Below the pieces are notes generated by a model that saw nothing but the letters and a program-made list of their open reading frames with translations, ran no database searches and had not been told where the DNA came from. Of a DNA stretch of 64,000 nt, positions 1 through 11,300 are shown piece after piece. Source of the stretch: Sympetrum striolatum (lineage: Eukaryota; Arthropoda; Insecta; Odonata; Libellulidae); assembly GCA_947579665.1 (NCBI GenBank), contig OX388350.1, positions 82,293,152 through 82,357,151 on the forward strand, in the 5' to 3' direction. The first letter of the stretch is position 1. Every line of letters begins with the position of its first letter. The position numbers and the translations under genes were made by a program.

Positions 1-239
1 ACAAGAAAATTTTCAGTTACAAATCACATTTACATTTAAAACCTACAATCTGTCAGTATGCATGGCAGGGGGTATAAAACACCGACATCCCTATCTAACC
101 TGCAGAGCTATTAGCTTCTCTAACACTTCGCCGGAAAAACAACCAAAAGTAACTATCTGTCCTGGCAACTACTTCCCTGTACCACTATTTTGTTTTCTCC
201 CAAAGATTGTGTAAGTTATTGTAACTGAGATAACAATAT

Positions 240-890
240 CAGTTACCTCCTCCCCGAAATCAGTAGTGACAAATTTATCAAAGAGGTAGACAGGTAACAC
301 TGGTGAACCGCATGTCATAGCTACGCACTTCTTTATATTCAGATCGTTCTACAAACAACCAGTGTCATATTGAGTTACAATCTCTCTATACACAACAGTA
401 TCATCAGCGATTAATCTAACCTTGCATTTAATATTATCCACAACTTCTTTAATACGAATCAGGAAAAAATTGGTCCTAATACACTTCCTTGGGTAACTCT
501 GGATGTGATGCAAACCTCATCAGATAAAATTCCGTCCAACGCAACTCACTACGATCTGTCTCCAAGAAATGACTTTATCCATCAAACGACTTTTTCATTA
601 ATCCGATAAGCCATCAACTAATGAATTAATTTTTTCATGAGATACTCGATCGATAGCTTTTCTGAAATCTAGAAATATGGCATCTCTTCTTATACCCTTA
701 TCAGCTGCTCTAACTGCATTGTTGAGAAAAAGGGCTAACTGGGTATCACATGACCTACATTTACGGAAACCATGTTGACATTGGCTAATTGCTCCCTTAT
801 CACATAGGAAACACATTATTGAATTAAGTGGATGGCAAAGGCCAAGGTGGAATACCCCAGCCAAAAAAATCTTTTATGCTTTGCTGTCCT
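240..890 (-). mobile_element. LINE reverse transcriptase fragment (degenerate)
   Basis: Read on the minus strand, the stretch translates into broken pieces of a non-LTR reverse transcriptase. A segment near 600-860 resembles 'GFRKCRSCDTQL' and 'FLDFRKAIDRVSHEK', matching the palm motif that normally reads FRKAFDxVxH. A later piece near 400-411 reads RLIADDT, equivalent to the catalytic FADD box. Stops and frame changes separate the pieces, so it is a dead remnant of a Jockey/CR1-like element. The exact clade cannot be settled. Confidence 0.6.
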
Positions 891-1099
891 CTCTTATTGA
901 TCGACCAGTCTGACTGATGGATCAGAAAAACAATCTTCACATTCTGAGAGGTAGACCCCCAACTGGTCTAAGGGATCCTTCTTATATTTCAACTTCGATA
1001 ACTCTTTCTGCAGGCTTCTGACACTGTAGAAGCCAGCTTTGGTACCTGCCTACAGCATGTTGGCCAACATGTACGATATACTTCCCTGAATGGAAGCTT

Positions 1100-1720
1100 A
1101 ATCGATCTGCACGGAGGTTCTTCCACAATTAAAAGGGTTTTGAAGACACTCCTGGAAATGATTTTCTTTTCACTAGTCCATCAATGGTATGCAGGGAATA
1201 CCCATTTCCAACAGCTATTTCCTTTATTATTTGATGTTCATTGTTGAAATTTTCAAAGGAAAGAGCAATTTGAAAAATCCAGTTAATCATCGAGTGAAAG
1301 GCAGCAAATTTGAGGGAATAGTGGTATGCTGAAGAGTTCGGAATTATATGATTAGTATAGGTCTCATTACAGTAAATTTCAATTATAGGCTTTCTGCTAA
1401 CTCTAGAAACAGAGACATCTAAGCAGTTAATTTTACTATTATTTTCTAATTCTAGGGCAAAGACAATATTCGGGTGGAGGCTATTCTAAAAAATCTAAAC
1501 ATTTTTGATCTTTCTCCTGCCCAAATACAAAACACATCTTCAACATATCGGCACCAAAAACATTTATTATTCACAGAAACGCTGTTCTCTGAAAATATTT
1601 TCTTTTTAAGATTGTCCAAGAAAATCTCAGCTAAAATGGAGCAAGCAGTGACTCTTTGGCAAGGCCTTCATTCTGCCGATAAAACTTAAATTGAATTTAA
1701 AATAATTTTATGAATCAAAG
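1100..1720 (-). mobile_element. Penelope-like element fragment (RT C-terminal part)
   Basis: Minus-strand translation gives, in order, 'ILAEIFLDNL', a degenerate catalytic box 'RYVEDVFCIW' near 1519-1552 (normally YVDD), 'ALELENNSKINCLDVSVSR', 'SFENFNNEHQIIKEIA' and 'GNGYS'. This order is typical of the Penelope-like RT core and the linker before its GIY-YIG nuclease. Several stops and frameshifts break it. It is related in type to the pieces at 37.6-43.3 kb and 61.2 kb. Confidence 0.6.
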
Positions 1721-2554
1721 AGGGTGGTCCGAGTCAATATTTCTATCACCTAGTTATTATCTAGCCCTCTGACTTCTAGTAGGGGTCTTAAGAAATGCAA
1801 TGTTTACTTTACAGTGACTGAGGGAAATAATTTTTAAGACCATTGTCTCGACTACTTTACAAAGTAGACACAATATCAGATTTAATCGTGTTGTATAAAA
1901 CAATTCAGTGCTGTCAGATGTCCAGACTGCCATTCCAAAATCCAACTTTGTGTTCATTCCTATTGCTCACAATTATAGATGCTAATTGTATGTTTTATTC
2001 ACTGCTACCTCATATTCAACAATTTAGTAATACTAGAAATTCTTTCGATATTTTTAATACCTGTGTCACAGATATTAAATCCTCGAGCATTATTTTTGCA
2101 ATGCCTACATTTATTTCCTTTAGTATTTTGGACTTGGTGAATATGAATAAATATCACAATAAAGACACTTATTAATAATTGTTATTGCTGAACTGTTAAA
2201 ATGGTTTTTCTTCATTTTTTGTTACATAGATTTTATAACTTATTTTATGTATTTTGTTAAATAATTTAAGTATGTTTGATGTAAAGGGATACTCCTGTGA
2301 ATTATAAAGAAATAAGAGCAAATAGAAATTAAATGCGGAGAGAGGTAGTTTGTCTTTGCTTTCCTGACTAATCCACAATTCATGTAAACACGTCCACACA
2401 GGTGAAGCACAATTCTCCATGTGTATTTAAATTTTAACAGAAAAAAAATTCTCTAAATATTCAAATTTGATTTTCTCAGTCACCGGCAACAAATGAATCT
2501 ATCATCTTTGAATGTTTGAGATAAAGATTTCCTGAAGTTTTCGCTGATGGCTGT

Positions 2555-2764
2555 GAAAGAGTCACAAAATACTCCGAACACCATCAAAAATGAGGACAAC
2601 CAATGTACATTTTGCTGACAAACAGCATTATCAAGGTTACAAAGGCGACTACTCCCTTTGAGTGGGTGACCTTTGTAGCCTTGATTATGCTGTTTGTCAG
2701 CAAAATGTATAACGGTTGTCCGATGGACAATTTTACGGTGTTTGGAGTATTTTGTGACTCTTTC
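2555..2764. repeat. Long fold-back (palindromic) repeat
   Basis: About 100 bp beginning GAAAGAGTCACAAAATACTCC recurs as an imperfect inverted copy ending GGAGTATTTTGTGACTCTTTC. The centre is near 2660, and the arms include TTTGCTGACAAACAGCAT and its complement. A 12-bp direct repeat GAGATAAAGATT lies outside both ends (2518-2529 and 2768-2779). It may be a MITE-like insertion or a local inverted duplication. It starts just beyond the poly(A) signal of the selenoprotein gene. Confidence 0.75.
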
Positions 2765-2803
2765 CTCGAGATAAAGATTGATACGCCTCCATAGAGTAAC
2801 TCC

Positions 2804-2809
2804 TTTATT
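2804..2809 (-). other. Poly(A) signal of the selenoprotein U gene
   Basis: AATAAA on the minus strand, 347 nt downstream of the TAA stop at 3156 and about 160 nt past the SECIS element. This places the SECIS inside the 3' UTR. Confidence 0.6.
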
Positions 2810-2968
2810 CTTTTAAAATACTATCATCATTAACAAAATAAGGTGCATAAAAACATATAGATACCTCAATATAACAACCCCGACATTTAGTCATTGCATT
2901 CAACAAAAGGCCAATTCATATGTGCATTAAGTAGTAAACCTCCAGTTTCCACGTCATAGATACAGCAA

Positions 2969-3038
2969 CAATTCTCCCGATACATCAGCTTGGGAGACAT
3001 TAATTTACTCTTCCAGGCATCATAAGTGGGAGAAGTTG
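2969..3038 (-). promoter_or_regulatory. SECIS element in the 3' UTR
   Basis: The minus-strand RNA folds into a canonical SECIS. Helix I: UUCUCCC pairs with GGGAGAA (7 bp) and extends with CAA/UUG past a bulged C. Internal loop: ACUUA opposite GUAUC. Core quartet: UGAU on the 5' side (3019-3022) opposite UGAU on the 3' side (2984-2987), giving tandem G.A pairs. Helix II: GC/GC, a C.A mismatch, UGG/CCA, an A.C mismatch, AGA/UCU. The apical loop GUAAAUUAAUG carries the conserved AAA, 12 nt after the 5' quartet. It sits about 118 nt after the TAA stop. All required SECIS features are present with normal spacing, as in a form I SECIS. This RNA would recruit SBP2 and EFsec to recode the in-frame UGA. 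Confidence 0.9.
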
Positions 3039-3155
3039 ATTCAGTATTAGGACAGAGAAACTGGAGATACTACTCAGGGGAAAAAGTAAATATGTTGACC
3101 CTACACCAAAATAAAGATAACAATGACTCAAATTCGACAAAAACTGATGCTACGC

Positions 3156-4779
3156 TTATTTCTTTGGAGGTAAAGAGCATACATCATCATTGCAAACTGG
3201 CCCTCCACTTGCTGCAACTGTGTCAGAATCACTGACTGGTATTCCCAGAGCCTATGTGAAGAAAACATAAATCAGTAAAAATTCAGACAAACATTAACTC
3301 ATAATACTAGAATCACTATACAGAAATAATTTTTACTATATTTATCTACCGATATCTAACTAGTTGGTTAAATATCGATAGTTATTAAGGATGGATTAAG
3401 TGATAATGATGGCAAATTGAGTAAAATACAATATAAACATATTTAACCATGACCAATAGCACCCGTGCCCAAGACGATTCACGAAAGGCAGTTCTTTATA
3501 ATTTTACTTAATTGTATTTCAAAAATTTTTATTGAAAATGTTATCGAGAAAAATACCGTATTTGTAAATTGTACTTAATCATGCATAAGGGCTCTGCCCG
3601 TGAATAAATATAATTGTTATTCTTGAGAAATGTAGTTTCATCAATTCATATTAAATCTAATAACTTCTTTTCTCCTGCAAAGCGATAGCGGAAAAAAGAA
3701 CCGGGGGTAAATTTTGCACCTGATACCCTACGGTATCATTCATCCCCTAACAGATTCTTATTTCAAGTTTACACTTTGGAGGCGCGATTTTACAATGCTG
3801 CTAGGCGTTATAGCTTTCATCGGTATTCTTAACCGTAAGCCCCAGATAATAAACTTTAGAAGAAACAATCCAATTAAATTTTAAATACCAAATTTCTCTT
3901 AGAAGTCTATCACTTTCCAAAACATGCCTTGTGGCTATGCCATATTAACACAAATATACAAGCACTACCTGTAGAAATGTGCGATTGGATACATGCTCGG
4001 CTAATCCTTCTTGTTTAAAGCTGAACAGCACTTCCTTGCCACCTGCCGAAACAATTAACGCACCACCATTCTGATACCCATCTCCTTTCATATCGCCACC
4101 CAAGTTCATCTGCTTACCCTTGAGTCAGAGAAAATTCATGCTATTATAATCAATGAAATATAACATTTAAAGATCCAGTCCAACTTACTCTTTTCCGAAC
4201 GAGAATACCTACCCTAGATATTGAATCTCTCGATAGAGAAGAGAGAAGTTCCTTCATAACGGTAAAAATATTGAATCTTTTGAAGCCGAGAGCGGAATAA
4301 GTCTTCTTGTCGGTATCAATGAATAGTTCTGGAAAAATGAATTTGATTAAATTAAGCTTGCGAACTCCTTGTCTCTACTTAATAATATTTTGAAACCTTA
4401 CCTCCAGAAAAAAAGTTTCCTTTTACAAAATCTTCGACGCCCAACTCTTCTACGCCCACTCCCACAAATCGCACATTTTTCTCCTTCAGCTGTGGAGCAA
4501 TAGCACTAGCGTCTTTTGCCCACAGCCTACAGAATAGTCATCCCCATCGCCGAAAAAATATTATAAGACATGTTTGCTCCATCCAAAGATTTTTCATCGG
4601 GATAAGCTAAAATAAAAATGATTAAGGTCAAATTGTACTTGGTCGGGCAGTTTAAAGAATAATGCAGTTACGGATGATAGAAAAATAAACACGAATTTCA
4701 GAAGAAGTTTGAACAAACAACATACCTCTCCGGTGGAAACATTCTTTATCACGTTATTTTCAATTTTTGAAATATCCAT
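3156..4779 (-). CDS. SelU: Selenoprotein U family (PRXL2/FAM213) thioredoxin-like protein, UGA-decoded
   Basis: Five exons on the minus strand join in frame at GT-AG sites: 4779-4726, 4606-4402, 4328-4213, 4118-3969 and 3251-3156, for 206 residues. The protein follows the PRXL2B pattern end to end: an N-terminal 'VSTGE' strand, 'FFRRWG', the redox site, 'VRFVGVGVEELG', 'SGELFIDTDKKTYSALGFKR', 'GDMKGDGYQNGGALIV' and a C-terminal 'ALGIP'. Residue 41 of the redox site is TGA, three residues before Cys44 (U-L-F-C-R), where relatives have CxxC. There is no other stop and all splice phases agree, so the gene looks functional. A SECIS lies downstream. The family is thioredoxin-fold oxidoreductases; PRXL2B reduces prostaglandin H2 and prostamide H2, but the substrate here is unknown. 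The C-terminus ends with a further Cys pair (Cys195-x4-Cys200). The start Met has A at -3 and G at +4; an in-frame upstream ATG at 4875 is an alternative. Confidence 0.92.
4538..4540 (-). other. In-frame UGA selenocysteine codon
   Basis: The minus-strand codons read CGG CGA TGG GGA TGA CTA TTC TGT AGG, i.e. R-R-W-G-U-L-F-C-R. The TGA falls exactly where the first redox Cys of the PRXL2 family lies (RRxG[C/U]xxC). It is the only interruption in an otherwise open and conserved five-exon frame, and it is not near a splice site, so splicing cannot remove it. Confidence 0.9.
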
Positions 4780-4911
4780 GTTTCTGTTTTCTGACACCTG
4801 CCGGATGAACGTGACCTGCCGACCAATGACAGGCAGAATGACTGGTAATATTTTCAACGACGGCCCCCCGAGCATTTTCTTCAGCCAGCCCTTATCTTCG
4901 ACGAGATTCTG
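4780..4911 (-). other. Upstream part of the first selenoprotein exon (5' UTR or N-terminal extension)
   Basis: The reading frame stays open upstream of the Met at 4779, back to a possible splice acceptor (TTTTTCAG) at 4912. A second in-frame Met at 4875 would add 32 residues. From that Met the sequence is hydrophobic with Lys and Arg and no acidic residue for the first 28 positions (it contains 'LKILPVILPVIGRQ'), so it resembles a mitochondrial presequence. It may equally be untranslated leader, because the family normally starts near the Met at 4779. Confidence 0.45.
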
Positions 4912-5338
4912 AAAAAGCTATAAATACTTTAGAGGTGCTGAGAATTTATTAAAAAAAGATTATTCGATAAATTGTATTTTAAAGTTTCCTGTAAATTAAT
5001 AAGTGCAGCGTACAATTCGTACAGTTTATTAAGTAGATAGCACTTTCATTCGTTTCCATGAATTGACCACACTTGCCATCTACCGTCCACGGCCGGAATT
5101 GTAATGTTTATAGTTCAGATCGGTTCGGATCGCTTTGCCTTTGATAGTTATGTGCATCATGTGTTTCATATATTCGAAGCTCTGAGTGATATTTGGTTTA
5201 ATTGGTAATCCTCAGTTATTCATGAAAGAAGTTACAAGAAATAGCTTGGGAAACCGCTCCTACTGATTAAATGACTGGTGATATCCTAAATCGGTCTGTT
5301 TTAATATTGTAGCAAGTTTTAGTGGAATCGCTATCAAG
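4912..5338. promoter_or_regulatory. Divergent intergenic region between selenoprotein U and DDI1
   Basis: The two genes point away from each other and their start codons are 559 bp apart, with no transposon between them. This suggests a shared bidirectional promoter. I cannot identify a TATA box or an initiator with confidence. Short 5' UTR exons of either gene may lie here. Confidence 0.5.
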
Positions 5339-8300
5339 ATGAAAATCACTGTAACAACCCTCTCTGATGAAATTTTCACCCTTGACGTTAGTGAGGACTT
5401 AGAATTAGAAAATTTCAAGGCTTTCTGTGAAGTTGAATCTGGATTTCCAGCTCCGGAAATTGTTATAGTGTTTAATGGCAGGCCTTTGATGGATGACAAG
5501 AAGTCACTGAAAGAACTTGGCATTAAAGACGGAGACGTTGTCACTATGCAACATATGCAATCCTCGGTCACAGCGTCGCAGCCGCAGTTGGGTTTCACTG
5601 CTCCACACCAAGGTTGGTGAACTTAATTTTATTGCCACATACATCCGAAACTCTCATCATTATTTTCCTTTAATTTTAACGTATTTTACTGCTAAATACT
5701 TATATTGTTTTCTCGAGTAAATTTTTACACTCACATTTTGGTAGGTTAAGGTCAAGATTGAAATGTAGAGGGATAATTTACGGTCGAATAATTTTATTTT
5801 CTTCCCTATGCTCCTTCTAATGGAGTATTTTCTTATATGTCATAAACCATCCAAAATTCAGAAGAGGATCACTGGGAATTAAGAATCCTTAGGTTCAATT
5901 TCCAAGTATTTTTATGATTATCTAAACGGCTTATGTTTTCGTAGCCTCATTAATTGTCTACAGAAGTATGATTATCTGTTTAAATTGCTGTATATCATTT
6001 GTTGTCTTTTCTTAATAATTCGATGGTTGGATTTATCGGTATATATATACTTGAAAGTCTGAGCCGTAGATTTGTGTCAAAATATCAACGTTAATCACTT
6101 CAGTGTTATTCTCACTTAATTCACGGTTTGCTCTTCAAGTAATCTAAAATGTCAGTCAGCAAGAAAGTGCATGATTAGACGCCAAGTAATAAGACTGTTG
6201 GCCCTTATATTGCTTTGATTTGATGACGATTCTCTCTTATTTTTCGCATCGTCATTATGAAAACCGTATGATCCAATAATGTATTTTCTTCTTGTCCCGC
6301 GGGTAGTAAAATTTCATTCAGATTATTTGATTATTCGATTCATATTTTATGGAGAGAGAATTGTGAAATTTTGGTGACTTGCAAAGATAATATGATGTGC
6401 TCCTCGCGGTTATTATTTTAACACGGTATTAATAGAAATTTAAGCTACTGTAGGAGTTTCTTATTGTAGCGAAATTAAATGCTTTTGGCCCTTGGACAGG
6501 AGCTATTTTCTAGTCTAGACAGGTCAATCATCTAGATATACTGGTGGGTATTGGTCACCTAGTGAATACTTTATGTATTATGTATGTATTTATGTAAGCA
6601 ATTTATGTTCTAAAAGGAGAGAAACAAAGACTGTTATACTGATAATATACGCTTATATACTTTGCTATCAGGGGCCACAAGCTTTCAATTACAATATAGT
6701 GTCATTTAGGATATATTTTACATTATTCCGAAGTTAATCTACCAGTTTCATTTTTAAATATATAGATTTGGAAAGATTTTGAAGTGATTGACGTTTCCTT
6801 AAGAATTGATCAGAGTAATCATAATCACTTCTTTGGAATTATTTATTAACCAAAAGAATGTTAAAGGAGTCATTTACTTCTAAATAAAATGGAGAATCAG
6901 CGTAGGGTTGATCCTTGGCATAATATTGAAGTAAAGCTAATATACTCCCATAATATGCTGTTCTACCGTTTACTTTATTTAAATGCTAAGTTTTGCTTGT
7001 GAATTGACAGTTAATCTTAAACTATTCAGTTTTGTTTATAGCAAAAATCTGTATCCAAAATGACTTTTCACATCATACGTTTGACACAGATGTTTACGTG
7101 ATCTTCAAAATGTTAATTATCTTGTGATAAGCTAAACAGCTGATTCATGTGCTTGCAATTGTTAATCTTTCAGGCTCTGTTCCTTTTCTGGACTTCAGCA
7201 GCATTCGTGTGCCTGGTGCTTCACAGGGGCATTCGTCTCGGGGAGTCGGACAGGGAATTGGGCTGTCAGGGATGGAGGATGACCCTGCCCTCATAAGGGA
7301 TATGTTCTTAGCTAATCCTGACCAGCTGGCTCTCTTGAAGCAGAACAATCCAAGGCTGGCTGATGCGCTTTTGACTGGTAGCCTAGGTGAGCATGTCTCA
7401 TTTGGAATGACGCAAGATCAAGTGCTGGTATTTCGTTTTCAGAATTGTTGGAGTTTATTTCTGTCCAATCACAGACATTGATGAGCAGCTTAAATTTCTG
7501 TTTTAGGATGTATCAGAATATTATGTAATTTCACTGAGACAAATATACTAAACATTTGAAAAACATTTATGAGCTCAATTAAGAAAGCTGCTTCTTTGAA
7601 TTTTCTTCTTCAAATATTTTTATTTGCAGTGTGCTTTTTATTGCTGTATATTTCCTTCTTGAATATTTGAAGCTTTGGCAGTAATAGGTATTCATTACCA
7701 TTTATAAATAATTACTTGTTCCTATTCTTGTGGACTCCCCTATAATGAATGGTAGATCATTATTTAACTTACACAAAACTGTATATTTATTGTGTTATGC
7801 ATCTTATTCTTTTGAGCCATAATTGGTACAATGGCTTTACAAATTAATTGTATTTCTTATTTTTAATATTAATATTATATATTTTTTACTGGAATTTGAT
7901 GGATACTGGAACAATACCCAATAAAATTGCTATTACATCAATGTATGGATTTACATCTTACAAATTTTAATTATGAAATTACTACGAAATGACCTTTATA
8001 CTTCAATATTTAGCTGAAATTAGTCAATAAATTAATTTAAAAAATCAACTTCTTATAGTTAGTTTAGTTTTAATTACTTTAGGTACACTCCTGGCCAAAA
8101 TTAACGCAGCACCTCCCTAGCGATCCTTACGGCCGGTGCTGCGTTAATTTTGGCCAGGACTGTACATTTCTCCAATCAATCCTAATGGAATTCAATGCAG
8201 TATAATTCAATATTTTATTGATTGCTCAATCCATGTCAAGGCACATTCTTGATTATAAAAAATGTTATTTTAAATGTATATTTTAATGGAAAATACATTA

Positions 8301-11300
8301 AAAATTGTATAAAACTGTACATTTGTAATACAGTTGAGAATCGTATATCTGAACTTTTTGGGACCGAGGTCGGTTCGCATAAAGCATATGTTCGGATAAT
8401 TGGTATTTTAACCTTAATGAGAAAAAAGGAACTGAAAAAGGCTTTGATGGGTTACAGCATGAAATAAGTGATGATAATGCACATAAATATTATTGAAAAC
8501 TTTTATTTGAATAAAACTATACATGACTGTCCCCGTAAGATTTTTCTTTTCGAAATGACTACCGTTGAGTCAGATTCTGCAATAAATTGAAGAATTTGGT
8601 CCTTCTGTGATTTTTTATCATGTATAATTTTCCTGCTGAAGATTGGATGAAATGACACCACGGTCTAGTTTATTTAATATGTCCACTTTTTGCTGTAACG
8701 TCAGCACCTGTCTTTTTCTCTTGACTGTGGAGTGTGTGTCTCACTGGCATGTAGTACCTCTGGTTTCATTACTGTGTTGTAATGCCTGGTCTTTGTATGT
8801 ATGGACATGCATTTCTTGACGTATATATTGTTTGTCTTCTTCTTCGGTTAGCAATCTTAAGATTGGTTTGCAGCAGTTGTTTTCCGCCTCCAATCCTCCC
8901 GATCATGCACAAGTCTCTTTAGCTCTAAGTAGGAATGGCTTCTTCTACAATCCAATTTAGGTATTCCTTTCTCGGTCTGCCTTGCCTTGCGTTGGTGCCC
9001 CTGATTGAGCCTTCCAATACTGTTGATAACAATCCTCCGTGTCTTAGGGTGTGGCCTATCCAGGAGTCTCTTCTCATTGTGCTCCACAGAAATGGCACTT
9101 CTTCAGTTCTCCTTAATACCTCCTCATTGGCCACCTTGTCTACCCATGATGTCTTGAGGATTCTCCGGTAGCACCACATCTCAAATGCCTCAATCCGTTT
9201 TCTTCCATCCGGAGCAAGAGTCCATGTCTCGCTTCCATAAAGTAAAACGCTCAATAAGAAGGTCTTGAGGAGGATTTTCTTAAACACAAGTTGATTCTGC
9301 CGGATGTGAGGAGCATTTACTTTTTATTAAAAGCCGCCTTTGCCTGATAAATCCTACTAATGAGATCTTTATAACTTCGACCATCTGACGTGATTTTGCT
9401 TCCAAGATTATTGAACACCTGTACTGTTTCAAGCCTTTGACCATCTAGCATAAGTTCAGTTCCTGTCCCTTTTCTGCTCATTACAAGAACTTTTGTCTTC
9501 TCCTTATTTATGTTCATATTGCATCCAGTGCCGAGGACAGCCCCCATCTCTCTCAGCATGTATGATAGGCATTCTTCACTTTCTGCTAAAACTGCCATAT
9601 CGTCTGCAAAACGTATCATATCAATCTGTTTACCTTGCACCCATATTCGGCCATTTTCTCCCCATCTTTCTCGTACTTCATTCATAGCTCTCTGTATGTA
9701 TGCATTGAATAGTAGTGGAGACAAAGGACATCCTGTCTTATTTTAGCCTCCCGCAGATGTGAACCTCATCTTACTACAGCTACTTCGTCTTTGTATAAAT
9801 TCCATATGATTCTGCGATCTTTGTACTTTACTCCTTCAGTATCTGAAACAGTTGCTGCCATTGAATCCTATCAAAAGCTTTTTCAAAATCTACAAAAGCA
9901 ATAAAGATATCCTGGTTCTTCGTAGCCCCCTTTTCCATGATCAGACTTAATGCCAAGATTGCCTCACGAGTGCCTCTTCCCTTCTTAAATTGGTCTTCAG
10001 TGAGTGTATTTACTTTGTAAGTTTGTCTTCCTCTTTATTTTCTGTAGTCGAGTCTTCTGTGCGTTCTTCTCTCCTGCTGTTGGTTCGAGGATTTCACCTA
10101 GATATTTGAAGTGTGTGACTCTGGTTATCTTACCGTATTTTGTGTTCAGTTTTTGGATGTCTAATTTTGAGCAGAAGGATCGAGTCTTTTGGAAGGAAAT
10201 TGGCATGCCAACTTTCTCTGCACATTCTTTAAGGACCTCTATCTGTTTGGTTGCTGTCGTTTCTTTGTCTGTGAGTATGGCTAGGTTGTCTGCAAAAGTT
10301 AGACATGAAATTTTTATCTTTAGGTCATCCGAGTTGTTTTGGTTTCCAGTGTTCTTAGTGTTCCAGAGTCAATTTCAAGGCAGCGTTTGAATTCCCACCG
10401 TACGTAACTTGCTTTCAGCAAGATGAAACTTTATTTATAATGAAAATTATTAACTACTAACAGTCAGTATCTGTAGAAAATACACGGCAAGGCATAAAGA
10501 AAACGAATAGTTATGGTAAGTACTGCTTATATATTTCTGGGTGCATGTCCTTATGTGCAAAGTACCTTAAACCCTTCCTTATTTCCCTAAAGTGAAAAAC
10601 AATTACCAACAATTGTCAAAACAATTAATCAAGATAAGAAATAGTAAATAGTAACTATACATTGTGTTCACATTAAAAATTATATTCTTTGTGGTAGAAA
10701 TCAGTTGTTTGAACATTCGTAGGTTATCATACAACTTTGATTTAAGTATTTTCCAGTAGAAAAGCCTTAAGTACCATAGCCATGTTTTGTTTATGCCTGG
10801 CAGTGTATTTACGACAGATATTATATATACAGGGTTTTATCTCGCTGAAAGCAAGTTATGCACAGTGAGAATTCAAACGCCGCCATTAAATTGACCCTAA
10901 TCACCCCATTCCGGAATGTTTGTCTTGCCTTCTGCCTGTAAGGGAAAGGCAGAAAGCACCATCTACCTTATTACTGATCAGGGGTCTGCCCTTGGCTACA
11001 TCAACAGTGTTTTTAACGTGACCCACCAACACTCATTATGGCTGCCCCATTGGAATAAAAGTGCCTTTGCAGCTGGTTCAGATGCTGTGTGGACTACCTT
11101 TCGTTTGGCCCCTACCAGTTGATCTTTCTGGCATGGCCATACCAGAAACAAAGTTCCAGGCTGTTTAGGTCATAGGAATATGCAATTCCTTTCACCATGA
11201 CAAGGTTGTAGTTGTAGTCCGAAGAAGGGAGATAGATAAATGTTGATATAGTTTGCAAATACAGTTGTCCAAAATTTTTTTAAGGTTGGGTATCAGAGTA

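Noticed and set aside
3026..3235. Plus-strand 69-aa open frame
   Set aside because: It is a shadow of the last exon and 3' UTR (including the SECIS) of the minus-strand selenoprotein gene.
4538..4540. The TGA in the PRXL2 gene as a pseudogene or sequencing error
   Set aside because: It falls precisely on the catalytic Cys/Sec position, no other lesion is present in 206 codons over five exons, and a proper SECIS follows. Error or decay would not place all three together.
4594..4875. Open frame running from the first selenoprotein exon into the intron (93 aa)
   Set aside because: The part past 4726 is intron: a GTATGT donor and the next exon's acceptor at 4606 restore the conserved frame.
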